From positions 1 to 9,082 of the forward strand of contig CAMWKA010000052.1 of the NCBI GenBank assembly GCA_947174725.1: 9,082 bases of DNA, written 5' to 3'. Positions 1 to 6,518 of the stretch are shown here, piece by piece (the stretch's first letter is position 1; every line of letters starts with the position of its first letter). The notes under the pieces were generated by a model. The model was not told where the DNA came from. It ran no database searches and saw only the letters and a program-made list of their open reading frames with translations. The translations under genes and the position numbers were made by a program. Origin of the DNA: an uncultured Lachnospiraceae bacterium (GTDB lineage: Bacteria > Bacillota > Clostridia > Lachnospirales > Lachnospiraceae).

Positions 1-23
1 TTAATAAGTTTATGAAATTTCAA

Positions 24-1403
24 CTACTCAAATATAAAATCGTCGGGGGATACCATTGAAGCATCCAGTACGATATAATCATATTCGTTGATGCCGCTCG
101 GCGTATTCTTCTGTATAATGGCGTATTCATCATTCTGGTACAGGATTACAATTTGACGAAATTCCGCATACCCCTGATTGATACAATAGACACCAATCAG
201 TTCTCCCACCTGGCTGACCGCGTTTTCACTCATGGTATTTTCCATAAGCAGATAATCTCCGATCCTTAACTGGTTAGCATCTACATAGATTCCTTCTTCA
301 TTTTCGGCATAGACTGATACGGAAACTACTTCCGAGGACTGCTGTCCATCCTCCAGAAATGTCTTTCTCAGAAATGTTGAGTTGTTGGCATCGATCCTGT
401 CGACACGGTAGGCTTCCGGAACTACGTTAAACTGACGGTGATCAATTGCAGAGATTGGTATTTTCAGTCCCTGTTCATTGTGGGTTACCAGTTCAATATC
501 GATAAATCGTTCGTTACAAAAAGTTACAACAGAATTATTTAGGGAAAGATAGGCATAAAACGCATCCCCAAGCTGCTGTACTCTGATTCCTGCCCAAATG
601 GATTCCTGCGTGGATAAAAACTTGATCTCCACATAACTCTCACCCATCAGCTCTAAAGCACGTTTTTCTTCCAGCTGAATCACCAGCGTCCAATCCTCGG
701 AAGTGATCATCTTGAAAACATCCTGCCCCTGCTCCACCAGCGTATTATTGATCATCTGATGCTTTTCATACTGTGTGGTATCAAACATTTCCGACGTGAT
801 TCCATTTTCTGAAACATTTTCATATCCATCCGTATGATAAACCACATATCCCGCCTGAGGAGCACGATTTAACTTCACCAGATCAAGATTGATATTGGCA
901 CGGTCTCCATCCAGTTCCTTTAAAATATTCATATTAGCCAGCTTCAGGATAGAACCATCCATGGCATACAAAAAATCGTATACCTCTGAAAAATCAGATT
1001 TATCAAACGTGGAATTAAAATTGATGATATCTGTTCTTAGATTAGAAAGATCCTGATCAGATAAAGAGTTTTCTCCAAGATTATCCTGATTCAACAGATC
1101 ATCCAGTGCGCCGCCCTCGTCAATAATATACAAAAGGTCGCCGGATGCAATATGTTCCCCTTCTCTGGCCAGATAATTAATAAATCCTGTATCCGCGCAT
1201 TGAAATATCTGCTCCTCTCGAATGGCGATTCCCGTATAGACACTGGAAATCGCCAAAGAGCCTTCCCTCACCTGATAAGAAGAAATATCATTTCTATTGA
1301 TCAGCCTAAAAAACTGGCTAATGATATAAACAGTAATAATCAGAACAATAAATAGTGCAATTGGTCTGTTGTTTATTTTTGGCTGCTTTCTTTGATTGTT
1401 CAT
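24..1403 (-). CDS. Membrane-anchored HlyD-like (biotinyl-lipoyl domain) protein
   Basis: The 459-residue protein has a short basic N-terminus, one membrane segment at about residues 14-33, and a long extracytoplasmic part. Residues about 52-96 resemble the first half of a biotinyl/lipoyl barrel, and about 181-233 resemble the second half. The linker between them is only about 85 residues and is predicted helical, shorter than the hairpin of true export adaptors such as HlyD. A beta-rich region follows from about 238 to 325, then a C-terminal beta domain. Such proteins are usually annotated as HlyD-family periplasmic adaptor subunits, but no ABC or RND transporter gene is visible here. The ATG lies 33 nt after the stop of the P-loop gene, so the two are probably co-transcribed. 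No clear Shine-Dalgarno precedes this ATG, and no better in-frame start exists before the membrane segment. In Clostridia similar genes often lie next to sepF, so a division or envelope scaffold role is possible. The family resemblance is fairly sure; the function is unknown. Confidence 0.8.
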   Translation of the reverse strand: MNNQRKQPKINNRPIALFIVLIITVYIISQFFRLINRNDISSYQVREGSLAISSVYTGIAIREEQIFQCADTGFINYLAREGEHIASGDLLYIIDEGGALDDLLNQDNLGENSLSDQDLSNLRTDIINFNSTFDKSDFSEVYDFLYAMDGSILKLANMNILKELDGDRANINLDLVKLNRAPQAGYVVYHTDGYENVSENGITSEMFDTTQYEKHQMINNTLVEQGQDVFKMITSEDWTLVIQLEEKRALELMGESYVEIKFLSTQESIWAGIRVQQLGDAFYAYLSLNNSVVTFCNERFIDIELVTHNEQGLKIPISAIDHRQFNVVPEAYRVDRIDANNSTFLRKTFLEDGQQSSEVVSVSVYAENEEGIYVDANQLRIGDYLLMENTMSENAVSQVGELIGVYCINQGYAEFRQIVILYQNDEYAIIQKNTPSGINEYDYIVLDASMVSPDDFIFE

Positions 1404-1436
1404 TTTATTTGATTCAATAACTTTTTATTTGGGGCA

Positions 1437-1856
1437 TCAAAGTGACACAATAACATCGGTACGATATTTTTCCGGCAGTTCGCTTTCATCGATTGCGATA
1501 CTCATATACAACGTAACATTCATACGCTCGCTTAAAGCGGCAAATTTATCAAGCGTTTCTGAAAGCTCTTCTTTCTTTGCGGATGCGATCCGTAAGAAAT
1601 TATCAAAATAAAGCTGTTCCAAATCATGATCTGTTGAAAGGATGCCGCAAACAAATCCGTAAAATTCATCCGATGTGGCAAAGTCAAACTCAGATACATC
1701 TACAAGTCTGATTTTATTATTTAACTCATACATATGTTTCGTATTCTTATCGAGATAAACAATCGTACCATTTACCTGGGTGATCTCCTGATTGGCTTTT
1801 TCCAAAAGCTTTGTTGTCTTTCCTTTTCCTTCATTTCCGATGATCAATTGAATCAT
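1437..1856 (-). CDS. Small P-loop ATP-binding protein, function unknown
   Basis: This 139-residue protein starts almost at once with a Walker A motif, GNEGKGKTT at residues 7-15, directly after the first beta strand (MIQLII). A hydrophobic stretch ending in an aspartate, LYFDNF at about 102-107, could serve as Walker B. Another hydrophobic strand, VTLYMSIAID, lies near the end. There is no DNA-binding, membrane or kinase signature that I recognise. At this length it is a minimal NTPase fold. Relatives in clostridial genomes are often labelled ATP-binding protein or, without good reason, PilT-like. The start is well supported: GGAGG lies 8 nt before the ATG. A promoter about 60 nt upstream suggests that this gene begins its own transcription unit, with the HlyD-like gene second. 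Its position beside envelope genes suggests, but does not show, a role in wall growth or division. Confidence 0.8.
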   Translation of the reverse strand: MIQLIIGNEGKGKTTKLLEKANQEITQVNGTIVYLDKNTKHMYELNNKIRLVDVSEFDFATSDEFYGFVCGILSTDHDLEQLYFDNFLRIASAKKEELSETLDKFAALSERMNVTLYMSIAIDESELPEKYRTDVIVSL

Positions 1857-1914
1857 GCTTCCATCCTCCGAATTTTATGTATTGGTATGTAAAAAACAAA
1901 ATTTATCATAAATT

Positions 1915-1943
1915 ATTATACAGTATTCTCACGGATAGTACAA
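1915..1943 (-). promoter_or_regulatory. Sigma-A-like promoter for the P-loop/HlyD-like pair
   Basis: Read on the minus strand, a perfect -10 hexamer TATAAT (1920-1915) is preceded by TTGTAC (1943-1938) with exactly 17 nt between them. The -35 matches the consensus TTGACA at only three positions (TTG). The surrounding DNA is AT-rich. Transcription would start near 1908 and leave a leader of about 50 nt before the ATG at 1856, which has a strong Shine-Dalgarno. This is the only sizeable gap apart from minC-minD. A promoter here fits a new transcription unit after the carboxypeptidase gene. It is predicted from sequence alone. Confidence 0.6.
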
Positions 1944-1992
1944 CTTATTTTTATAACAGATATAAAGTTTTCCACGCCACACAAAACCGGAC

Positions 1993-2982
1993 TCATCTCA
2001 GGATAACATCCTCACACAACTGTTTCATAAGGTGATATAGCTGTTCTTCATTTCCAGCGCCCATGACGACACAGATATAAGGATTCATTGCGGCATCCGT
2101 AGCATACACAATAATACATTTACCGGCGGCCATGGTGCTTCCCGTTTTTCCGCCGACGATCGATATCCCTGCCGGTGAATCATAGATCTCCGACAAAAAC
2201 TTATTGGTAGTTGTGATATCCCTGCGGCTTGGTGTACCGTCAGCCAAAGTATATTCCACAGTATAAGAGGTGGTATTAATGATCTGTTGAAAAATATCAT
2301 ACTCCGCTGCGGCGTTAAAGATCAGATAAAGATCATATGCTGTTGTATAATGTTCTTCATGGGACAATCCATGGGGATTCACAAAATGCGTATTGGTCGC
2401 GCCAAGCTGAAGCGCCCGCGTATTCATCATTTCCACGAATGCTTCTTCGGACCCGGCCACATGCTGGGCCAGCGCCAGCGCTGCGTCATTAGCGGAATAG
2501 ACTAACATCGTATAAAGGAGATTCTGCACTGTGATCCGGTCTCCTGTCTTGAGGTTAAAGAGCTGCACCCCATCTTCATAGATGGTCACGTCGCCAACCA
2601 GCACAACATCATCCATATTGCAGTTTTCCATAACAAGTAAAGCGGTCATGACTTTTGTCAAAGATGCCGGATTAAGACGTTCATTGGCCTGGTAAGAATA
2701 CAGTACCTCCTGTTGATTGATATCATAGATGCAGGCGGCATTCAGTCCGTCTACAACCGCCGTACTGTCATCCGTAATATCGTTTGCCGTTGCGCAAAGA
2801 TCAGATGCAAACAAGGGGATCTGCGTTTGGGCTTCATTTGCTTCTATGGAAAAATTGTCATTGGCCTGCAATGTTCCGTAAGGAAGCGGAATCTCTTCGG
2901 AAGCACAGGCAGACAGGAAAAAAAGCGTCAGTAGAGCCAAAAATAATGCAATGGATTTTTTAAAATGTCTATTTATATTCAC
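1993..2982 (-). CDS. D-alanyl-D-alanine carboxypeptidase, predicted lipoprotein
   Basis: This is a serine DD-carboxypeptidase (peptidase S11, DacF/PBP5-like). It removes the terminal D-Ala from peptidoglycan pentapeptides outside the cell and so limits cross-linking. With the GTG start at 2982 it has 329 residues. The three penicilloyl-enzyme motifs are intact: SLTK at 107-110, SAN at 163-165 and KTG at 279-281. The N-terminus is a signal peptide ending in the lipobox LSAC (Cys26), so the mature protein should be tethered by lipid. It ends soon after the catalytic domain and lacks the C-terminal domain and amphipathic anchor of PBP5. The GTG start overlaps the end of mgsA by 14 nt. A TTG three codons upstream (2989-2991) is the alternative, but GAGGAG is only 3 nt from that TTG, against 12 nt from the GTG. 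It is probably the last gene of the mrdA-min-rodA-mgsA operon. The enzyme class is certain; the exact start is less so. Confidence 0.92.
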   Translation of the reverse strand: MNINRHFKKSIALFLALLTLFFLSACASEEIPLPYGTLQANDNFSIEANEAQTQIPLFASDLCATANDITDDSTAVVDGLNAACIYDINQQEVLYSYQANERLNPASLTKVMTALLVMENCNMDDVVLVGDVTIYEDGVQLFNLKTGDRITVQNLLYTMLVYSANDAALALAQHVAGSEEAFVEMMNTRALQLGATNTHFVNPHGLSHEEHYTTAYDLYLIFNAAAEYDIFQQIINTTSYTVEYTLADGTPSRRDITTTNKFLSEIYDSPAGISIVGGKTGSTMAAGKCIIVYATDAAMNPYICVVMGAGNEEQLYHLMKQLCEDVILR

Positions 2983-3361
2983 GCCACTCAAATTCTCCTC
3001 TTTCCAGGGATTTTATCAACAACTCTGCGGATGCCAGATTCGTCGCCAGCGGAATATTATGCATGTCACATAATCTGACAAGATTGTTCACATCCAGTTC
3101 ATGGGACTTTGGTGTCAACGGATCACGCAGAAATATGACCAGATCGATCTGGTTATGTTCGATCTGCACGCCGATCTGCTGTTCTCCGCCCAGATGTCCG
3201 GCAAGATATTTATGAATCGTAAGATTGGTCACTTCTTCAATCAGACGTCCTGTAGTGCCGGTTGCATATAACATATGCTTGCTTAAGATACCCCGGTAAG
3301 CAATGCAAAAATTCTGCATCAGTTTTTTCTTTGCATCATGCGCAATCAACGCAATATTCAT
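2969..3361 (-). CDS. mgsA: Methylglyoxal synthase
   Basis: MgsA converts dihydroxyacetone phosphate into methylglyoxal and phosphate in the cytoplasm, a bypass of lower glycolysis used when sugar phosphates build up. The 130-residue product has the family landmarks: IALIAHD (Asp9, E. coli Asp20), the phosphate-binding ATGTTG at 33-38, RDPL (Asp80, E. coli Asp91), and SHELDV with His87 and Asp90 (E. coli His98 and Asp101). At the usual SGPxGGDQQ signature it reads AGHLGGEQQ (54-62), so the position of E. coli catalytic Asp71 is Glu60. The ATG at 3361 is chosen because AGGGG lies 8 nt upstream and the length fits Gram-positive MgsA. A TTG at 3427 would add 22 unlike residues and has no ribosome site. 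The gene follows rodA by 62 nt and overlaps the carboxypeptidase gene. The family is certain; full activity is not assured because of the substitutions. Confidence 0.93.
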   Translation of the reverse strand: MNIALIAHDAKKKLMQNFCIAYRGILSKHMLYATGTTGRLIEEVTNLTIHKYLAGHLGGEQQIGVQIEHNQIDLVIFLRDPLTPKSHELDVNNLVRLCDMHNIPLATNLASAELLIKSLERGEFEWREYK

Positions 3362-3423
3362 GCTGATATCCCCCTGTCTTTCCCTGCTCCGTGTTCTTGA
3401 TAGAGTTTCATGTATATGACAGA

Positions 3424-4572
3424 TCAAAGACTGATCAAATCATCCTCTTTTCCACTGCTTGTCCGTCTGCGGTTTCCACGCTGCAATTCGATATTTAAGA
3501 CAAATCCCATTCCCATATACAAACTGACCAGCGAGGTCAATCCATAACTGACAAATGGCAGTGGTATTCCGGTATTTGGAAGGATCCCAGTTGTAACCGA
3601 AATGTTGATAAAGCTTTGAAAACATACGATCGAACCCACTCCGCTGCAGATTACGGCGCCCGCGATATCATCTGCCCGCATAGCGGCCAGATAGCATCTT
3701 GCGGTGATCGCCATCAAAAGTACTATGACAGCGCAGCTCCCAACAAATCCCATCTCCTCTCCGATGATGGCAAAGATAAAATCAGTCTGCGGTTCGGAAA
3801 TATAGTTTCCGTTCTTCACGGATCCCACTTCGTTATTATTCAGACCCTTTCCCCACAGTTGTCCCGATCCTATGGCGGTAATCGAATTTTGCTGCTGATA
3901 TGCGGTGGTCAGGGAATATTTTTCAGGATTCAACCAGGCATAAATACGTTCCTGCTGATACTCTTCAATCAATGTCTGATCCGGCTGCAGTACAATAAAC
4001 AGAAAGATAACACCCACCGGTATCGCTACCGCAAGCAGTCCTAAAATGATCTTATAGCTTAATCCCCCCACATAAAGTACAATACAGAAAATCACTGCCA
4101 CCATGATGCTGGTTGACATATCAGGCTGCTTGTAAATCAATGCCAGCGGGGGGAGCAGCAAAAGAATCATTTTCGCCAATGTGCTGAAAGTATTCAGATT
4201 ATCCTTATGCTTTATTATAAACTGTGCATAAAAAAGTATCAATAGTATTTTTGCAGTTTCTGACGGTTGAAATCGAATTCCCGCGATTTCCAGCCATCTC
4301 TGGGCATTATGGGACGAGTCGCCCAACAACTGAACCAGAAGCAGTAACCCAAGATTCACTCCATAGATCAACCACTGCAGCTTCAGAATCAGATGATAAT
4401 CCACACAGGCGATCGCCGCCATCAGAAATATGCCAAGGATGGCGCCGCCCATCTGCCTGGTCTGTAAGGATTCCTTGGCACTTCCGATCGCAAGGATACC
4501 TATCGTTGTCACTGCAAACAACAAGATAAGAAGTATAAAATCAAAATTTTTAATATGGTACTTTTGTGGCAT
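3424..4572 (-). CDS. rodA: RodA, SEDS peptidoglycan glycosyltransferase
   Basis: RodA is the membrane enzyme that polymerises lipid II into glycan strands for side-wall growth, working in a complex with the class B PBP2 encoded at the start of this operon. The 382-residue protein has about ten hydrophobic segments and the SEDS signatures in order: AQRW (90-93), FQPSE (101-105), KQPDMSTS (148-155), [10 protein letters not shown] (234-243), PQTDFIF (261-267), then [17 protein letters not shown] (328-344). Asp264 corresponds to the essential loop aspartate of characterised RodA proteins. The basic C-terminal tail is cytoplasmic. Pairing with PBP2 favours RodA over FtsW or SpoVE. The ATG is 27 nt after minE; its ribosome site is poor (AGGA about 13 nt upstream), so translation may depend on coupling. 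Identity is nearly certain. Confidence 0.95.
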   Translation of the reverse strand: MPQKYHIKNFDFILLILLFAVTTIGILAIGSAKESLQTRQMGGAILGIFLMAAIACVDYHLILKLQWLIYGVNLGLLLLVQLLGDSSHNAQRWLEIAGIRFQPSETAKILLILFYAQFIIKHKDNLNTFSTLAKMILLLLPPLALIYKQPDMSTSIMVAVIFCIVLYVGGLSYKIILGLLAVAIPVGVIFLFIVLQPDQTLIEEYQQERIYAWLNPEKYSLTTAYQQQNSITAIGSGQLWGKGLNNNEVGSVKNGNYISEPQTDFIFAIIGEEMGFVGSCAVIVLLMAITARCYLAAMRADDIAGAVICSGVGSIVCFQSFINISVTTGILPNTGIPLPFVSYGLTSLVSLYMGMGFVLNIELQRGNRRRTSSGKEDDLISL

Positions 4573-4599
4573 TGTAATAATACTATCCTTTAATCAATA

Positions 4600-4872
4600 T
4601 TATTTCGAACGTAACTCCAGAATAGGAATATTGGCCCGGATCGACGGGATCCTGTTGCCCCGTTCCTGATTCTTTGTTTGTGTAATCTGTATTTCTGTGC
4701 TTTCCACATCGATGCGCATATATTTTGACAATACACCGATGATGTCCTTTTTGATCATCTCGATCATTTCCGGAGAACACTCCGTCCGATCGGAGATCAG
4801 CAGTATTTTTAATCTGTCTTTCGCTACGTGGCTTGATGAATGTCTTTTGAAAAGAGATAAAAATCTATTCAT
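4600..4872 (-). CDS. minE: MinE, division topological specificity factor
   Basis: MinE stimulates the MinD ATPase and drives MinCD from midcell to the poles. The 90-residue product is full length. It has an N-terminal amphipathic membrane-targeting segment (MNRFLSLFKR, 1-10), then the MinD-contact/anti-MinCD region AKDRLKILLISDR (17-29). The topological specificity domain follows, with a helix at about 34-52 (ending in LSKYM) and beta strands IDVESTEIQIT and NIPILEL. AAAGGAGA sits 7 nt before the ATG, so expression should be good, and the gene lies 18 nt after minD. Presence of MinE means the organism uses an oscillating or MinE-patterned Min system rather than the DivIVA/MinJ type of Bacillus subtilis. 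Confidence 0.94.
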   Translation of the reverse strand: MNRFLSLFKRHSSSHVAKDRLKILLISDRTECSPEMIEMIKKDIIGVLSKYMRIDVESTEIQITQTKNQERGNRIPSIRANIPILELRSK

Positions 4873-4890
4873 AGTCTGCTCTCCTTTCTG

Positions 4891-5682
4891 CTATACACGA
4901 TGGAAGATACCGCTGAATCTGGCCCATAAAGTAATGCTCTTGTCAAATTCCATCAGCGGAATTTCTTCCCCGGTGACACGCTTTGAAATGTTCAAATACG
5001 CCTTGCCTGCCTGTGTAGCGCTGCCGACAAGCGGTTCTCCCTGATTGGTGGAGATCACGACATTCTCATCATCCGGAACGGCTCCGATCAACGGGATCGC
5101 CAGGATATCAATAACATCATCAATCGTCATCATTTCGCCGCGCCGGATCATATCATGTCTGAGACGGTTGATCACAAGCTCAATTTTTTCAAATTCATTA
5201 GCCTCTAACAGTCCGATGATACGGTCTGCATCCCGGATGGCAGACACCTCCGGCGTCGTAACGACCAGTGCCCGATCCGCTCCTGCAATGGCATTTTTGA
5301 ATCCCTGTTCAATCCCTGCGGGACAGTCTAAAAGGATATAATCAAACTGCTCCTTCAGTTCCTGGATCAGTTTTTTCATCTGTTCCGGTGATACAGCGCT
5401 TTTATCTTTCGTCTGTGCCGAAGGCAGAAGATAAAGCGATGGATAACGCTTATCTTTGATCAGTGCCTGTTTGATGCGGCAGTTTCCTTCAATCACATCG
5501 ACAAGATTATAGACGATGCGGTTTTCCAGTCCCATAACAACATCAAGATTCCTAAGTCCGATATCCGTGTCAATAAGGACAACGCTTTTTCCCAAGGACG
5601 CCAGTCCCGTTCCTACATTTGCGGTGGTAGTTGTCTTACCGACTCCGCCTTTCCCTGATGTAATGACAATTACTTCACTCAT
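4891..5682 (-). CDS. minD: MinD, septum-site-determining ATPase
   Basis: MinD is the membrane-cycling ParA/MinD-family ATPase that recruits MinC to the membrane and is displaced by MinE. The 263-residue protein carries the deviant Walker A SGKGGVGKTT (9-18) with signature Lys11 and Lys16, switch I with Asp40 (LIDTDIG), and Walker B YILLDCPAG (115-123, Asp119). The C-terminal stretch LWARFSGIFHRV looks like the amphipathic helix that binds membrane. The ATG at 5682 is chosen because GGAGG lies 8 nt upstream. An in-frame TTG at 5697 would add five residues, but it overlaps this ribosome site. The gene follows minC after an unusually long 90-nt gap that contains inverted repeats, and it precedes minE by 18 nt. 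Confidence 0.96.
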   Translation of the reverse strand: MSEVIVITSGKGGVGKTTTTANVGTGLASLGKSVVLIDTDIGLRNLDVVMGLENRIVYNLVDVIEGNCRIKQALIKDKRYPSLYLLPSAQTKDKSAVSPEQMKKLIQELKEQFDYILLDCPAGIEQGFKNAIAGADRALVVTTPEVSAIRDADRIIGLLEANEFEKIELVINRLRHDMIRRGEMMTIDDVIDILAIPLIGAVPDDENVVISTNQGEPLVGSATQAGKAYLNISKRVTGEEIPLMEFDKSITLWARFSGIFHRV

Positions 5683-5722
5683 TTGGTTTCCCTCCAAAAT
5701 TAATAATTGTCCCCTAAAACAT

Positions 5723-5786
5723 GATTACATTGGTAATCTGATTACATCAGTAATCTGCTTACAGCCAATGGATTATTCTGTAATCC
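5723..5786. repeat. GATTAC/GTAATC inverted-repeat array between minC and minD
   Basis: Two adjacent 17-bp direct repeats (5723-5739 and 5740-5756) differ at two positions. Each holds a perfect inverted repeat, GATTACattgGTAATC (5723-5738) and GATTACatcaGTAATC (5740-5755). A third stem, GGATTA/TAATCC with a 5-nt loop, spans 5770-5786 and includes the minC stop codon (5773-5775). CATTGG (5728-5733) and CCAATG (5765-5770) offer another 6-bp pairing around the second hairpin. In the minC-minD transcript these could form three short, alternative hairpins. No U-tract follows, so they do not look like a rho-independent terminator. They could instead be tandem operator half-sites in DNA. Presence is directly seen; the role is unknown. 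Confidence 0.8.
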
Positions 5787-6501
5787 GTTTTAGTAATTCT
5801 TTGGTGTAAGGCTCTATGTTAATTTTATCATTAGATGCATAAGCAATCTGGGGCAATAACTTTGGTTTGATCCCCCAGCGGGGCTTTTTCGCAGGCTGAT
5901 AGCAAAGACGACCGATCCTGAGTTCTTCCGGCGCCATTTCCATAGCAAGGATCACCTGCTTAAAAGCTTCATTCGGTATTTCCTCCTTTTTTTCTTCCGG
6001 CTGTGGCTGCCCTTTGGGGCTCTCTGAAAACTTGAGTCCGGCATACGCCTCCCCATACAAACCGCCGAAGATAAAGATGCTTTTTTCGGATATGATCGTA
6101 CATCCCGGATGAACATCGCCTATGACGATCACATCTTTTTCGGAATCTATAAATTCCTGATTGATCACGGAATTTCTGATCAGACAGACATCATTTTTCT
6201 TATATTCTTCCGCTACAACACGGATGCAATGCTGGAAAGAATCCGCTTCCTTAGAATGATCTACAAGACAGATGATATTAATATCCGTACATTCAGTGAT
6301 AATATCACAGAAATGATCCTGCTCCTCTTCCGTCAGGTCTTTCCCTTCAAAGGACAGCGCCATCTTCGCATTCCCGAAAAATTTCCGCCCATCGATCAGC
6401 TTTTGACGCAGCGCCTCTTCCAGCTCCTCCATGCCGCACTCCGCATCCATGATGATCCTAAGACCGTTATTGGAACTTTTTAATTTGATTAAGTGATTCA
6501 T
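5773..6501 (-). CDS. minC: MinC, septum-site-determining inhibitor of FtsZ
   Basis: MinC antagonises FtsZ polymerisation near the poles when recruited by MinD. The 242-residue product has an N-terminal inhibitory domain (about 1-105) and a C-terminal beta-helix domain recognisable from VIVIGDVHPGCTI (124-136) and FIFGGLYGEAYAG (143-155). Two features are odd. The MinD-binding RSGQ motif of E. coli MinC aligns with VINQ at 112-115. A charged, proline-containing stretch at about 157-177 interrupts the beta-helix. The last third (about 180-242), beginning VILAMEMAPEELRIG, looks like the rest of the MinC beta-helix with a basic loop KKPRWGIKPK. The ATG at 6501 has AAAGGA 5 nt upstream and lies 17 nt after the PBP2 gene. 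Position directly before minD and minE confirms identity. Confidence 0.92.
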   Translation of the reverse strand: MNHLIKLKSSNNGLRIIMDAECGMEELEEALRQKLIDGRKFFGNAKMALSFEGKDLTEEEQDHFCDIITECTDINIICLVDHSKEADSFQHCIRVVAEEYKKNDVCLIRNSVINQEFIDSEKDVIVIGDVHPGCTIISEKSIFIFGGLYGEAYAGLKFSESPKGQPQPEEKKEEIPNEAFKQVILAMEMAPEELRIGRLCYQPAKKPRWGIKPKLLPQIAYASNDKINIEPYTKELLKRITE

Positions 6502-6518
6502 AATCGTCCTTTCCGCCG

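Noticed and set aside
1..23. Start of a further gene downstream of the HlyD-like gene
   Set aside because: The 23 bases show no start codon with a ribosome site on the minus strand and are too short to assign.
1950..1992. Terminator after the carboxypeptidase gene
   Set aside because: Only a weak GTTTT/AAAAC pairing with a long loop is visible. It has no GC-rich stem and no real U-tract, so no intrinsic terminator can be claimed.
3362..3427. Upstream TTG start for mgsA giving 152 residues
   Set aside because: The extra 22 residues have no MgsA similarity, there is no well-placed ribosome site, and the ATG at 3361 has AGGGG 8 nt upstream.
3411..3438. Possible promoter for mgsA at the end of rodA (TTGATC, 16 nt, TATACA)
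   Set aside because: Both hexamers match the consensus at only four of six positions, and no other support is visible. A chance match is likely, though a weak internal promoter cannot be excluded.
3616..4044. Plus-strand open frame of 142 codons opposite rodA
   Set aside because: It is antisense to the conserved SEDS motifs of RodA, and its translation resembles no family. It is explained by codon bias of the real gene.
5683..5697. Upstream TTG start for minD
   Set aside because: The TTG overlaps the GGAGG ribosome site that serves the ATG at 5682, and MinD proteins normally start just before the first beta strand leading to SGKGGVGKT.
5723..5756. CRISPR or mobile-element interpretation of the minC-minD repeats
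   Set aside because: There are only two adjacent 17-bp units with no spacers, no cas genes, no transposase and no target duplication. A small intergenic palindrome array fits better.
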